A stretch of 64,000 nucleotides of DNA from Enterobacter sp. R4-368 (GCF_000410515.1 NC_021500.1:310001-374000); one strand, 5' to 3'; counted from the stretch's first letter, positions 1 through 9,262 are shown. A program made the numbers and translations. The notes: generated by a model from the sequence alone, not told the origin.

Positions 1-1875
1 GGCACTTTGCGGATTAACCGCTTCCAGCGGTACTTCGAACAGCGATTCGCGGGCCATCGCCAGCGCCTGCCAGTTTCGCTCCACCAGCTCCTGACCTTTA
101 CTGCTATAGCTTTTGGCAATCGCACCCTGCAATTCAGCCAGCGCGCTGTCGCCCGGCAGAATATTTGTGAGATGGAAGAACGCCATTTGCATGACGGTGT
201 TAATGCGGGCGGCAAGTCCACATTCACGGGCGATTTTCGCGGCGTTAACCACATAGAGACGCGCTTTTTTCTGGTTGAGCACCGCCTGCACTTCCTGCGG
301 CAAACGTGACCAGACTTCATCGGCGCTGTAAGGCGTGTTGAGCAGGAAAATACCGCCCGGTTTCAGGCGCTCGGCCATTGGGTACTTATCGATAAACTGC
401 AACTGGTGGCAACCGACAAAATCCGCCTGCGACACCAGATAAGCCGAGTTGATCGGTTTTTCACTGACGCGCAGGTGCGAAACCGTCAGGCCGCCAGCCT
501 TTTTCGAGTCATAGACAAAATAACCCTGCGCATACCACGGCGTAGAGTTACCGATAATCTTGATATTGTTCTTGGTCGCCGACACGCTACCGTCACTGCC
601 GAGCCCATAGAACAGCGCTTCTAATTTCGCATGCGACGGCAGGGTGTTTTCCGGTAGCGGCAGAGAAAGGTTGGTCACATCGTCGTAAATACCGACGGTA
701 AAACGCGGTTTGGGCTTCGCCGCGCACAGCTCGTTAAAAATGGCCAGCACGCATTCGGGGCCAAACTCTTTTGACGACAGACCGTAACGCCCGCCAACCA
801 CCCGCGGCAGGGTTTCCCGCTCACCGTTATTAAACGCTTCTGCCAGCGCGGTCATCACATCCAGATACAGTGGTTCGGCCAGGGCGCCCGGTTCTTTGGT
901 GCGATCCAGCACGGCAACGGTTTTCACGCTTTCCGGCAACACGGACAACAGATGCGCGGCGCTGAACGGGCGATAGAGGCGCACTTTCAACACGCCGACT
1001 TTTTCCCCGCGCGTCAGCAGCTCATCGACCACCTCTTCGCAGGTACCGATCGCCGAGCCCATCAGCACGATCACGCGATCGGCTTGCGGGTGACCATAAT
1101 ATTCAAAAGGTTTGTACTGCCGCCCGGTGGCGGTAGCGAAATCGTCCATCGCCTGCGCAACGTGCGCGTACACCGCGTTGTACCACGGGTTGGTCGCTTC
1201 GCGAGACTGGAAATAGGTGTCCGGGTTGGCAGAAGTACCACGGATCACCGGATGTTCCGGGTTGAGCGCGCGGGCACGATGCGCATCAATTTCCGCCTGA
1301 GGAAGCAGGTTGCGAATGGTGTCATCCGCCAGCGGCACGATTTTGTTAATTTCGTGCGAGGTGCGAAAACCATCAAAGAAATGAATGAATGGCACCCGGC
1401 TTTTCAGTGTCGCCATGTGCGAAATGAGCGCGAAATCTTGTGCTTCCTGCACGCTACCGGCAGCGAGCATCGCACAACCGGCCTGGCGAACCGCCATCAC
1501 GTCGGAATGATCGCCAAAAATAGAGAGTGCGTGGGTGGCAACGGTACGCGCGGCGACGTGCAGAACAAATGGCATTAACTGGCCCGCCAGCTTGTAAAGC
1601 GTGGGGATCATCAGCAGCAAACCCTGCGATGAGGTAAACGAGGTGGAGAGCGCACCGGTCTGCAAAGCTCCGTGTACGGCGGCAATCGCCCCCGCTTCCG
1701 ACTGCATTTCCACGACGCGCGGCGTGTCGCCCCAGATATTTTTCAGGCCGTTTCCGGCCCAGGCATCGGCCTGTTCAGCCATCGTCGAGCTGGGAGTAAT
1801 GGGGTATATGGCGATAACTTCACTGGTGCGGAAAGCGACTGACGCGACCGCGCCATTACCGTCAATAGTAATCAT
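1..1875 (-). CDS. nifJ: Pyruvate:flavodoxin/ferredoxin oxidoreductase NifJ (YdbK), N-terminal part, runs off left edge
   Basis: This enzyme converts pyruvate and CoA to acetyl-CoA and CO2 and passes electrons to flavodoxin or ferredoxin in the cytoplasm. About 625 codons are visible of a family length near 1170. They begin MITIDGNGAVASVAFRTSEV and contain the IYPITPSS motif of the pyrimidine-binding domain. The whole visible part reads like E. coli YdbK. The iron-sulfur cluster and thiamine-pyrophosphate domains lie beyond the left edge. The ATG at 1875 was chosen because its N-terminus matches the family. The family serves flavodoxin reduction in stress defence and, in diazotrophs, nitrogenase. 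No other nif gene is in the window, so a nitrogen-fixation role cannot be claimed here. Confidence 0.95.
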   Translation of the reverse strand, partial: MITIDGNGAVASVAFRTSEVIAIYPITPSSTMAEQADAWAGNGLKNIWGDTPRVVEMQSEAGAIAAVHGALQTGALSTSFTSSQGLLLMIPTLYKLAGQLMPFVLHVAARTVATHALSIFGDHSDVMAVRQAGCAMLAAGSVQEAQDFALISHMATLKSRVPFIHFFDGFRTSHEINKIVPLADDTIRNLLPQAEIDAHRARALNPEHPVIRGTSANPDTYFQSREATNPWYNAVYAHVAQAMDDFATATGRQYKPFEYYGHPQADRVIVLMGSAIGTCEEVVDELLTRGEKVGVLKVRLYRPFSAAHLLSVLPESVKTVAVLDRTKEPGALAEPLYLDVMTALAEAFNNGERETLPRVVGGRYGLSSKEFGPECVLAIFNELCAAKPKPRFTVGIYDDVTNLSLPLPENTLPSHAKLEALFYGLGSDGSVSATKNNIKIIGNSTPWYAQGYFVYDSKKAGGLTVSHLRVSEKPINSAYLVSQADFVGCHQLQFIDKYPMAERLKPGGIFLLNTPYSADEVWSRLPQEVQAVLNQKKARLYVVNAAKIARECGLAARINTVMQMAFFHLTNILPGDSALAELQGAIAKSYSSKGQELVERNWQALAMARESLFEVPLEAVNPQSA

Positions 1876-1904
1876 ATGGCACCCTTGCATTGCTCAATAG
1901 GAAG

Positions 1905-1929
1905 GGGCTTGTGAAACGGCGGCAAGCCC
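1905..1929 (-). promoter_or_regulatory. Hairpin in the nifJ leader
   Basis: GGGCTTG at 1905-1911 pairs with CAAGCCC at 1923-1929 around an 11-nt loop. It lies about 30 nt upstream of the nifJ start, so it would fall in the 5' untranslated region. It has no T-run in the nifJ direction, so it is not a classical terminator. Any regulatory role is a guess. Confidence 0.3.
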
Positions 1930-2110
1930 TGTAGTTATCCTGTTATTTTAGCAAACCACTGCGCGCGCAATTTTCGCTTTTGTGTCCTGAGGTATAACGG
2001 GAATCAATGAATTGCGATTTAATGGCAGGTGATGGCGAGACCTGGTGACACGTGTGCAGGCGTTTCCTGTTACTCTCGCGCCGGAATGCATTTAATGAGG
2101 GAGAAAATCA

Positions 2111-2297
2111 ATGACAAGACAGCTTTTGCGCTGCCCTTGCTGCGGTGGCGAAACAAAGCGGTGCGTGGGAGAGCTGCCCTGTTTGCCACTGGGAAGATGA
2201 TCCGCTGCAGGCAGACAACCCCGATTTGGCTGGTGGGGCTAATGCGCAGAGTCTTAATGACGCTAAAAAAGCGTATCGTCGACAATTTCCCGCATAA
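2111..2297 (+). pseudogene. CPCC-family cysteine-rich small protein, broken by a frameshift
   Basis: The ATG at 2111 follows a GAGGGAGA ribosome site and encodes MTRQLLRCPCCGGETKRCVG, then stops early at 2198-2200. From 2175, in another frame, the sequence reads CPVCHWEDDPLQ and then NPDLAGGANAQSLNDAKKAY, ending at the TAA at 2295-2297. Joined, the two parts give the CPCC...CPVCxWEDDP...NPD..GGAN.. layout of the Cys_rich_CPCC family (small, probably zinc-binding, function unknown). The simplest repair is to restore two bases around 2176, which would give an ELCPVC junction. No slippery heptamer is seen, so programmed frameshifting is unlikely. A sequencing error cannot be excluded. Confidence 0.75.
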
Positions 2298-2596
2298 ATT
2301 GGGCGTGTAAAGCAGCAACGATCGTCGCGCTGCACGATAAGAGAACGTGGAATCATCGCAATGACCATGTACGGTAAATGATGGCGGTGGGTAATCGCGC
2401 CTTGTTTAAAAAGAAGATGGTCATCAGTTCTTAACAAACAAGGATTTGCAATCCTGCTATTATCGGCCGTTGCGTTTGAGTACAGTAAATAACTTACTGA
2501 ATTAAATGCTCTCAAAACTTTAGATGTGTGTTTTTGATACTTAAGATTTACAGTTACAGTCGTGCTTGTGAAGGAGTCGTAGCGGGTAAAAATAAG

Positions 2597-4114
2597 ATGA
2601 AAAAAGAGATCTTTTTTGCGGCAAGTTTCATTACTGTTGTCTTTTTCGCGATATCCATCACGCTGATTGTTCAGATCCTGAGTACCAAAAACCATACGCG
2701 GAATGAACTTAATACGAATATATCCAACCTGAGCCATACCCTCGATACCTATTCAGAGGGAATTATCCGGCAAAGCGAGATGTTGATAAAAAACATTTCT
2801 GACATAACGGAAATATATGGCATGGATCCCGCTCAGTTAGTGAATATTAAGAAAATACTCGCCGACCAGAACCTGCTTCTCACCCAGCTGAATAACATTA
2901 TTATTTATGATGATAAAGGAAATAAAGTTATCGCTTTGCAGGAGAATTTTTTGGGCAGGAGTAATAGCGCTGACCGCTTTTTCTTCATCCACCACCGGGA
3001 TAATAATTCAAAGGAGATCTTTATCGGCCCGCCTGTGGTGAGCAGAACAAATGGCCAGTGGGTGATCACCGTGAGTCGACGGCTGGAGGATAACGAAGGG
3101 AATTTTAAAGGGGTTGCTGTATTGACGCTGAACATCGCCAATTTTTTGCAAACCTATGGAAAGCTGGACATTGGAAAGCAGGGCGCGATTGCGTTAACCA
3201 GCGACGCGGGGATCGTGCTTTTACGTTATCCTTTTGATGATAAATATATGGGTAAGGAAATTTCGGACTCGCCATTATTTACGGATTATTTAAAAAGAGG
3301 GAATTCCGGGATCGCAACGTCAGTATCGCGTTTCGATAAAATAGAGCGCATTTATTCATTTCAAAAAAATAAACGCTATGGTTTGGTGACAACCGTTGCC
3401 GTTAGCATCGATGAAGCCATGGCTTCATGGCGTCGTCAGTCTGAAATTCTTGCTGCGATCATTCTGTTTCTTATCGGCTGCGTCAGTTTCTCCAGCTATT
3501 ACCTTATTCAGGATGTTCGCAACCGTATCCGCATCGGCAAAGAGCTGTCGGCAGCAAAAGAGTCTCTGGCGTCGGCGAATGCCGAATTGCAAGTGATGGC
3601 CACGGAAGATGGCTTAACCGGGCTGGCGAATCGGCGCAAATTCGATGAGGCTTTAGTGGACGAAGTGGCAAAATGTACCAGCAACAAACAGCAGATTGCA
3701 CTGCTATTAATTGATGTCGATTACTTTAAAAAATATAACGACAATTACGGGCATATTGCCGGTGACGGCTGTTTACAGGCAGTCGCCGAAAATTTGAAAA
3801 AGACCATTAGCGAAACTTCTTTTCTGGCCGCCCGATATGGCGGAGAAGAGTTTGTGGTCATTCTGCCTGAAACGGATGAGAATTCCGCCGGAAATATTGC
3901 CAGAAAGATAGGCCATAATATTAAGCTTGCGAATATTCCCCACCAGCAAAGCCCGCTTGGCGTCGTGAGTGTGAGCATTGGTGTTGCCGCCGGATCTGCC
4001 ACCGCATTGAAGGGGCGCGAGGCGATGCTCATCGAATTCGCCGATGAGGCGCTTTACGCAGCGAAATCTTCAGGACGCGACCGTGTTGTTACCTCAAACC
4101 GCCAAATTGCGTGA
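2597..4114 (+). CDS. Membrane-bound diguanylate cyclase, Cache sensor plus GGDEF domain
   Basis: The protein should make the second messenger c-di-GMP from two GTP, under control of a periplasmic Cache-type sensor. Its 505 residues show TM1 at about 5-27, a periplasmic region to about 282, TM2 at about 283-304, a short coiled linker, and a GGDEF domain with DGLTGLANRR at 338-347 and GGEEF at 415-419. The RxxD inhibitory I-site expected five residues before GGEEF is absent (ETSF there), so classical product inhibition is probably lost. An AAGGAG lies 20 nt before the ATG, which is unusually far. No better in-frame start exists between them. The first half is clearly more AT-rich than its neighbours and the gene has no counterpart at this site in E. 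coli, which suggests acquisition. Confidence 0.9.
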   Translation: MKKEIFFAASFITVVFFAISITLIVQILSTKNHTRNELNTNISNLSHTLDTYSEGIIRQSEMLIKNISDITEIYGMDPAQLVNIKKILADQNLLLTQLNNIIIYDDKGNKVIALQENFLGRSNSADRFFFIHHRDNNSKEIFIGPPVVSRTNGQWVITVSRRLEDNEGNFKGVAVLTLNIANFLQTYGKLDIGKQGAIALTSDAGIVLLRYPFDDKYMGKEISDSPLFTDYLKRGNSGIATSVSRFDKIERIYSFQKNKRYGLVTTVAVSIDEAMASWRRQSEILAAIILFLIGCVSFSSYYLIQDVRNRIRIGKELSAAKESLASANAELQVMATEDGLTGLANRRKFDEALVDEVAKCTSNKQQIALLLIDVDYFKKYNDNYGHIAGDGCLQAVAENLKKTISETSFLAARYGGEEFVVILPETDENSAGNIARKIGHNIKLANIPHQQSPLGVVSVSIGVAAGSATALKGREAMLIEFADEALYAAKSSGRDRVVTSNRQIA

Positions 4115-4277
4115 TACGCCCAAAGCGTGCCATTCGTGGCGATGTAGCCTGCGGAACGCCTGCCACTGAACCTGAGTTGACGAACCCGCTGAATCGCGGT
4201 TTGCGACGAATTGTGTTCACCCGCCCAAAAAAACGCAAAAAAATGTTTCCAGGTCGCATAAAGATGCTTTTCAGCTC

Positions 4278-4306
4278 TCGACGTATTGCGTCTTGCTGCC
4301 TATGAT
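4278..4306 (+). promoter_or_regulatory. Candidate sigma-70 promoter of ydbJ
   Basis: TCGACG at 4278-4283 and TATGAT at 4301-4306 are separated by 17 nt, about 55 nt before the ydbJ start. The rest of the 247-nt gap 4115-4361 shows no convincing gene. Confidence 0.4.
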
Positions 4307-4361
4307 GCTTGGGTTTCGCTTTTTTAAATTATCCTGAGGACACAGGGGCAGGGGGAGAGAA

Positions 4362-4628
4362 ATGCGCGCAGCGTTTTTAGTAGGATGTGCCGCTTTATTA
4401 TTATCGGCATGCAGCAGTGAACCCGTTCAGCAAGCGACTGCAGCACACGTAGCGCCGGGGCTTAAAGCCGCAATGTCAAATGGTGGTCAGGCGAACTGTG
4501 CGATGATTGGTGGTTCGTTGTCTGTTGCCCGGCAACTCGATGGTTCAATGGTGGGAATGTGCGCCTTACCAAATGGCAAACGCTGCAGTGAACAGTCGCT
4601 TGCCACCGGAAGCTGCGGCAGTTACTGA
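4362..4628 (+). CDS. ydbJ: DUF333 lipoprotein YdbJ
   Basis: This is an 88-residue predicted lipoprotein. A signal peptide ends in the lipobox LSAC with the lipid-accepting Cys at residue 17. It is followed by a compact DUF333 domain (ANCAMIGGSLSVARQLDGS ... MCALPNGKRCSEQSL). It is nearly identical in layout to E. coli YdbJ, which also lies beside hslJ. The function is unknown. Its stop overlaps the hslJ stop by 7 nt in convergent orientation. Confidence 0.9.
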   Translation: MRAAFLVGCAALLLSACSSEPVQQATAAHVAPGLKAAMSNGGQANCAMIGGSLSVARQLDGSMVGMCALPNGKRCSEQSLATGSCGSY

Positions 4629-5044
4629 GCCTTCGCCGCGCGCGTGTAAATCAGGGTTTGCGTCGCCGTCGCCAGCGTCAGCTGGTTGTCAGTAAGATCA
4701 ACCTGCGCACCTTCGCTGAGCATCGCATTAATGGTGTGGTCCAGTTCATTACGCTGCTGGTCAGGGCAGAGCATCATGGTCATGCCCATCTGTTTGACGG
4801 TCAATTTGCCTTCAGAGAGTTTTCCCTGGCCCATAAAGCCGTTGCACATTTTGCCGGACACGCGCAGGTCTTTATCAAAACGGATTTCCGGGGCCGGGCC
4901 ATTACCCTGCACGGCCTGGCCGTTCACAGTGGTCAGCACAAAACGCTGATCTGCCAGTTGCTGTGGCTTCAATGTGTCGGTGCGGGAACTCACGCAGCCA
5001 GAAAGCACTACGCTCAACGCAACCAAAGTCATAATTTTCTTCAT
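4622..5044 (-). CDS. hslJ: Heat-inducible META-domain lipoprotein HslJ
   Basis: The protein has 140 residues. Its signal peptide ends in LSGC, and the rest is a META domain (RFVLTTVNGQAVQGNG, FDKDLRVSGKMCNGFMG, GKLSEGKLTVKQMGMTMMLC). In E. coli HslJ is an outer-membrane lipoprotein linked to heat and novobiocin resistance. The start MKKIMTL at 5044 was preferred over an upstream in-frame ATG at 5071 because it begins the signal peptide and follows a GAGG ribosome site. The gene is convergent with ydbJ and lies downstream of ldhA on the same strand. Confidence 0.93.
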   Translation of the reverse strand: MKKIMTLVALSVVLSGCVSSRTDTLKPQQLADQRFVLTTVNGQAVQGNGPAPEIRFDKDLRVSGKMCNGFMGQGKLSEGKLTVKQMGMTMMLCPDQQRNELDHTINAMLSEGAQVDLTDNQLTLATATQTLIYTRAAKAQ

Positions 5045-5112
5045 CTCGTCCTCTAAGGGGTTATCCATCACGTGGGGGATTCTAACAGGCTAAGCCTGGG
5101 CGTCATCGGGGT

Positions 5113-5155
5113 TTGTCCGAAAGGGTTCCCGTGCAGGCAGGGGAACCCCGGACAA
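5113..5155 (-). terminator. Two-part hairpin directly after ldhA
   Basis: TTGTCCG at 5113-5119 pairs with CGGACAA at 5149-5155, and GGGTTCCC at 5123-5130 pairs with GGGAACCC at 5141-5148. This gives 15 bp with a 3-nt bulge, abutting the ldhA stop codon. The T-run after it is poor, so termination may be partial, or the stem may protect the mRNA end. Confidence 0.6.
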
Positions 5156-6145
5156 TCAGGCCAGCACGTTCGGGCAGGCTTCGCCGTCGCGTAACTGGCG
5201 CAGGTTTTCCAGCGTTGTTTCGGAAATGCTAATCAACGCCTCGGCCGTCAGGAATGCCTGGTGACCGGTAAACAGCACGTTGTGACAAGCTGATAAGCGA
5301 CGGAACACGTCGTCCTGAATAACATCGTTGGATTTATCTTCAAAGAACAGATCGCGTTCGTTTTCATACACATCCATTCCCAGCGCGCCGATTTTTTGCG
5401 TTTTCAGCGCTTCTATCGCCGCTTGCGAATCCACTAATCCACCGCGGCTGGTATTGATGATCATTACGCCATCTTTCATCTGAGCAAAGGCGTCGCGGTT
5501 AAGCAGGTGGAAGTTTTCTGGGGTGAGCGGGCAGTGTAGGGAGATAACATCCGCCTGCGAAAACAGCGTCGGCAGATCAACATACTCCACGCCAAGCTCC
5601 AGCGCCGCTGCGCTCGGGTACGGGTCGAACGCCAGCAGGCGCATGCCAAACCCTTTCAGAATGCGCAGGGCGGCAACGCCAATTTTACCGGTGCCGATAA
5701 CGCCCGCCGTTTTACCGTACATGGTGAAACCGGTCAGCCCTTCCAGGGAGAAGTTAGCATCGCGGGTACGCTGATACGCGCGGTGAATGCGACGGTTCAG
5801 GGTCATCATCATGCCAATGGCATGCTCTGCCACCGCTTCCGGTGAGTAGGCCGGAACACGCACGACCTGCAACCCCAGCTCTTTTGCCGCGTCGAGATCA
5901 ACGTTGTTGAACCCGGCACAGCGCAGGGCGATAAACTTCACGCCAAGCTTTTTCAGCTCTTCCAGCACCGGGCGGCTGCCATCGTCGTTAACAAAAATGC
6001 AGACCCCATCACAGCCGTTCGCGGTTTTGGCAGTCTTTTCGGTTAACAGAAAGTCGAAAAATTCAAGATCGTAGCCATATTTCTCGTTTACCTGCTGCAA
6101 ATACTTTTTATCGTATTGCTTTGTGCTGTATATCGCGAGTTTCAT
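5156..6145 (-). CDS. ldhA: Fermentative D-lactate dehydrogenase LdhA
   Basis: LdhA reduces pyruvate to D-lactate with NADH in the cytoplasm during mixed-acid fermentation. At 329 residues it has the normal length. The NAD-binding motif GTGKIG is at 151-156. The catalytic trio of the D-2-hydroxyacid dehydrogenase family is present: Arg234 in NTSRGG, Glu263 in ENERD and His295 in TGHQAF. The ATG follows a GGAGAAAG ribosome site. It has its own promoter-like sequence upstream and a strong hairpin downstream. Confidence 0.98.
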   Translation of the reverse strand: MKLAIYSTKQYDKKYLQQVNEKYGYDLEFFDFLLTEKTAKTANGCDGVCIFVNDDGSRPVLEELKKLGVKFIALRCAGFNNVDLDAAKELGLQVVRVPAYSPEAVAEHAIGMMMTLNRRIHRAYQRTRDANFSLEGLTGFTMYGKTAGVIGTGKIGVAALRILKGFGMRLLAFDPYPSAAALELGVEYVDLPTLFSQADVISLHCPLTPENFHLLNRDAFAQMKDGVMIINTSRGGLVDSQAAIEALKTQKIGALGMDVYENERDLFFEDKSNDVIQDDVFRRLSACHNVLFTGHQAFLTAEALISISETTLENLRQLRDGEACPNVLA

Positions 6146-6193
6146 AAGACTTTCTCCAATGGTTTTCTACCCACATTATCACGTTTTAAAATT

Positions 6194-6223
6194 ATTATGT
6201 AAACGTTCAAATTTTATTGACAA
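6194..6223 (-). promoter_or_regulatory. Candidate sigma-70 promoter of ldhA
   Basis: Read on the minus strand, TTGTCA (6218-6223) and CATAAT (6194-6199) are 18 nt apart, about 50 nt upstream of the ldhA start. A second possible -10 (GATAAT) lies nearer the gene. Confidence 0.5.
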
Positions 6224-6265
6224 CCATGGGTGCGGTGAATGTGTCCAGTTTCAGTATATCCGCTG

Positions 6266-6451
6266 CTAGCGCAATTGTTTCAACGAGCCAATGGCGCTCC
6301 AGTTGATCGCCAGAGCGGTGAATACGCCGATAAGCCATGGAATTTTGGAGTCGTGAAAGTAATTAGCACTGAGATAATCGCTGAAGGTAAAGCAGGTGAA
6401 AACGGTGGTACCGATAAACCAGCCGCGAATTAAAGAGCCTTTCGTGAACAT
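6266..6451 (-). CDS. Small two-helix membrane protein, unknown function
   Basis: The predicted 61-residue protein has two hydrophobic helices, at about 10-30 (around WFIGTTVFTCFTF) and about 37-57 (around IPWLIGVFTALAINW), separated by a short charged loop. The C-terminus ends in KQLR. It lies between the divergent ldhA and ydbH genes. The ribosome site is weak (GGA about 10 nt before the ATG), so expression is uncertain. I do not recognise a family. The hydrophobic pattern argues for a real gene, and the weak start argues against. Confidence 0.45.
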   Translation of the reverse strand: MFTKGSLIRGWFIGTTVFTCFTFSDYLSANYFHDSKIPWLIGVFTALAINWSAIGSLKQLR

Positions 6452-6622
6452 ACGCTTAATCCATAAGTTAATGATATTAAAACACTATTTTCTGTAACTA
6501 CTGAAAATGCACTCGCCAGACTATGATTAAAGCGACTCGCGCCTTCAAAGGGACGGTCAAACATGCCACAATAACCGCCAGAATCGGCTTAATCATATGC
6601 AAAATCAGGATATTAGCTACCC

Positions 6623-9262
6623 ATGAAGGGTAAATACAAAGCCGCCATCGCACTGGTGTTACTGTTCCTTCTGTTGCCGCTTACGCTGCTGCTGACGCTT
6701 GCGCAATGGGTGCCGACGCTGGTCGGGATCTGGTTGCCAGCCGGCACGCGTATCGCGATGGAGGAGAGCCCGCGATTCACCCGACACGCGTTAAACATCC
6801 CCGATCTGCGCTATCTGGTCGGTGATTGTCAACTGGCATCATTACAGAACGCCGAACTCACACACCCCAGCCGCTGGCAGCTTCATATTGGCGCGCTGGA
6901 TATTAACACCGCCTGCCTGAATAAACTGCCACAAAGTGAAACTGTTTCTGCCGCGCCGCGTACGCTGGCCGAATGGCAAGCCATGCTGCCTTATAGCTGG
7001 CTGACGGTGGAGCGTTTTACCGTTTCGCCGTGGAAAACGTGGGCAGGTAAATTATCCGCCTCGTTGACACCGGATGCGCAGCAACTCACATACTCCGGCG
7101 AGCGCATTGAACTTAGCGCGCGCCTGCACGGGCAGACGCTGACGGTTAGCCGCATGGCGCTGCGTCTTGTCGATGATCAGCCGCCGTTTACACTCGGTGG
7201 CGAATTTACCCTGCCGGATGTTCCAGACAGCGTACCCGTTAACGGACATATGGAAAGCACCTTAACCCTGTCGCAGCAGCCGGGCGTGGTGGATGTCGAT
7301 CTCGACTGGCGCGATAACGAAGGGCAACTGGTGGTTATGGCGCGCGATCAGGGCGATCCGCTACTCGATCTGCCGTGGCAGCTTACGCCCGAACAATTGA
7401 CCATCAGCGATGGACGCTGGAGCTGGCCCTATCAGGGTTTTCCGCTGAGCGGTCGGGTCGGTTTAAAAGTGGATAACTGGCAACAGGGGCTGGAAAAGGC
7501 GCAGTTCAGTGGCCGGTTAAACGTGCTGACGCAGGGCGACGCCGGGAAAGGTAACGCGGTACTGACAATTGGCCCTGGCCGTCTTGGTAGCGACAATAAC
7601 GATATGCCGCTGCGGCTGACCGGAGAAGCAAAGCAGGGCGATCTGGTGTTTTATGCGGTGCTTCCCGCCCATCTGAGCGGCAGTATTGACGATCCGCAAC
7701 TGGCTTTTACGCCTGGCGCGTTGCTGCGCTCGCGCGGACAGGTGATTGATTCGTTAAATATTGATGAAGTGCGCTGGCCGCTGGCGGGCGTCAAACTCAC
7801 TCAGCATGGTATTGACGGGCGTTTGCAGGCCATCCTTCGCGTGCATGAAAATGCGATGGGGGATTTCCGTCTGCACCTTGATGGTCAGGCGCAGGATTTT
7901 CTGCCGGATAACGGCCTGTGGCGCTGGCGCTACTGGGGCGACGGCAATTTCACGCCGATGAACGCACGCTGGGATGTCGCCGGTCGCGGCGAATGGAATA
8001 ACAACACGATCACACTTAACGATCTCTCGACCGGCTTTGACCAGTTGCAATATGGCGCGATGCACATGGCTGCGCCCCGGTTAGTGCTGGATGCACCAGT
8101 AAAGTGGGTGCGTGACGCGGCAAATCCGCAGTTCACCGGCGCACTGACGCTGGATGCCGGGCAAACCAGCTTCAGCGCGGGAAGTGTCTTACCGCCTTCG
8201 ACCTTGACATTCAGCGTCGAAGGCAACGATCCAACCATGTTCCAGTTTAAGGGGGCGTTGCAGGCCGACACGATTGGCCCGGTGCAGGTTAATGGCCGCT
8301 GGGACGGTGAGCGTTTACGCGGGCAGGCATGGTGGCCGCGCCAGGCGCTCTCGGTATTCCAGCCGCTTATTCCCCCGGACTGGAAAATGAAGCTGCTCAA
8401 TGGCGCACTGTATGCGCAGGTCGCCTTTTCCGCCGCAGCGGACCAGGGTTTTGAAGCGGGCGGTCACGGTGTGCTAAAAAGCGGCAGTGTCTGGACGCCG
8501 GACAACCAAATCAGCGGCGTCGATTTTGTGCTGCCATTCCGCTACCGCGAAGGGCGCTGGCAACTGGGAACCCGCAGACCGGTTTCATTGCGCATCGGTG
8601 AGATAACAAACCAGGTGACGGCGAAAAACATCACCGCTGATTTGCAGGGCGCGTGGCCGTGGAGCGAGGATAATCCACTCGTTTTAAGCGATGTCAGCGT
8701 CGATGTACTGGGCGGAAAAGTGACCATGCAGCAGCTACGTATGCCGCAGCACGACCCGGCACTGCTGCGTCTGAAGCACATTTCCGCCAGTGAGTTGATA
8801 AGCGCAGTGAATCCGAAGCAGTTCGCGCTTTCCGGGCCGTTTGACGGCGCGCTGCCGCTGTGGCTGGATAACCCGCAATGGATCATTAAAGATGGCTGGT
8901 TGCATAACCCCGGCCCGATGACGCTGCGGATCGATAAAGATACCGCTGACGCGGTGGTGAAGGACAACATGGCAGCGGGCGCGGCGATTAACTGGCTGCG
9001 CTATATGGAAATTTCCCGCTCATGGACGAAGATCAATCTGGATAATTTGGGGTTGCTGACGCTGCAGGCCACCCTGCGCGGCACCAGTTTTGTCGATGGC
9101 AAAAGCAGTACCGTGAATTTGAACTATACCCATGAGGAGAATGTATTCACCTTATGGCGCAGTTTACGTTTTGGCGACAATTTGCAGTCATGGCTTGAGC
9201 AACACGCGGCGCTACCGCAAGCCCGCTGCGCGAAGGGCGAAGAGTGTGAGGATAAAAAATGA
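6623..9262 (+). CDS. ydbH: AsmA-like intermembrane phospholipid transport protein YdbH
   Basis: YdbH spans the periplasm and helps move phospholipids from the inner to the outer membrane. It is redundant with TamB and YhdP in E. coli. The 879-residue protein has one N-terminal membrane anchor (about residues 7-27, around LVLLFLLLPLTLLLTLA) and a long repetitive beta-groove body. Length and sequence agree with E. coli YdbH throughout. It overlaps ynbE by 4 nt (ATGA), so ydbH-ynbE-ydbL form one operon. Confidence 0.96.
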   Translation: MKGKYKAAIALVLLFLLLPLTLLLTLAQWVPTLVGIWLPAGTRIAMEESPRFTRHALNIPDLRYLVGDCQLASLQNAELTHPSRWQLHIGALDINTACLNKLPQSETVSAAPRTLAEWQAMLPYSWLTVERFTVSPWKTWAGKLSASLTPDAQQLTYSGERIELSARLHGQTLTVSRMALRLVDDQPPFTLGGEFTLPDVPDSVPVNGHMESTLTLSQQPGVVDVDLDWRDNEGQLVVMARDQGDPLLDLPWQLTPEQLTISDGRWSWPYQGFPLSGRVGLKVDNWQQGLEKAQFSGRLNVLTQGDAGKGNAVLTIGPGRLGSDNNDMPLRLTGEAKQGDLVFYAVLPAHLSGSIDDPQLAFTPGALLRSRGQVIDSLNIDEVRWPLAGVKLTQHGIDGRLQAILRVHENAMGDFRLHLDGQAQDFLPDNGLWRWRYWGDGNFTPMNARWDVAGRGEWNNNTITLNDLSTGFDQLQYGAMHMAAPRLVLDAPVKWVRDAANPQFTGALTLDAGQTSFSAGSVLPPSTLTFSVEGNDPTMFQFKGALQADTIGPVQVNGRWDGERLRGQAWWPRQALSVFQPLIPPDWKMKLLNGALYAQVAFSAAADQGFEAGGHGVLKSGSVWTPDNQISGVDFVLPFRYREGRWQLGTRRPVSLRIGEITNQVTAKNITADLQGAWPWSEDNPLVLSDVSVDVLGGKVTMQQLRMPQHDPALLRLKHISASELISAVNPKQFALSGPFDGALPLWLDNPQWIIKDGWLHNPGPMTLRIDKDTADAVVKDNMAAGAAINWLRYMEISRSWTKINLDNLGLLTLQATLRGTSFVDGKSSTVNLNYTHEENVFTLWRSLRFGDNLQSWLEQHAALPQARCAKGEECEDKK

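Noticed and set aside
952..1578. 208-codon plus-strand frame
   Set aside because: It is antisense to nifJ, which is clearly coding on the minus strand.
4111..4305. 64-codon plus-strand frame after the diguanylate cyclase
   Set aside because: Basic, low-complexity product, overlaps the cyclase stop, no ribosome site; the ydbJ promoter lies in its end.
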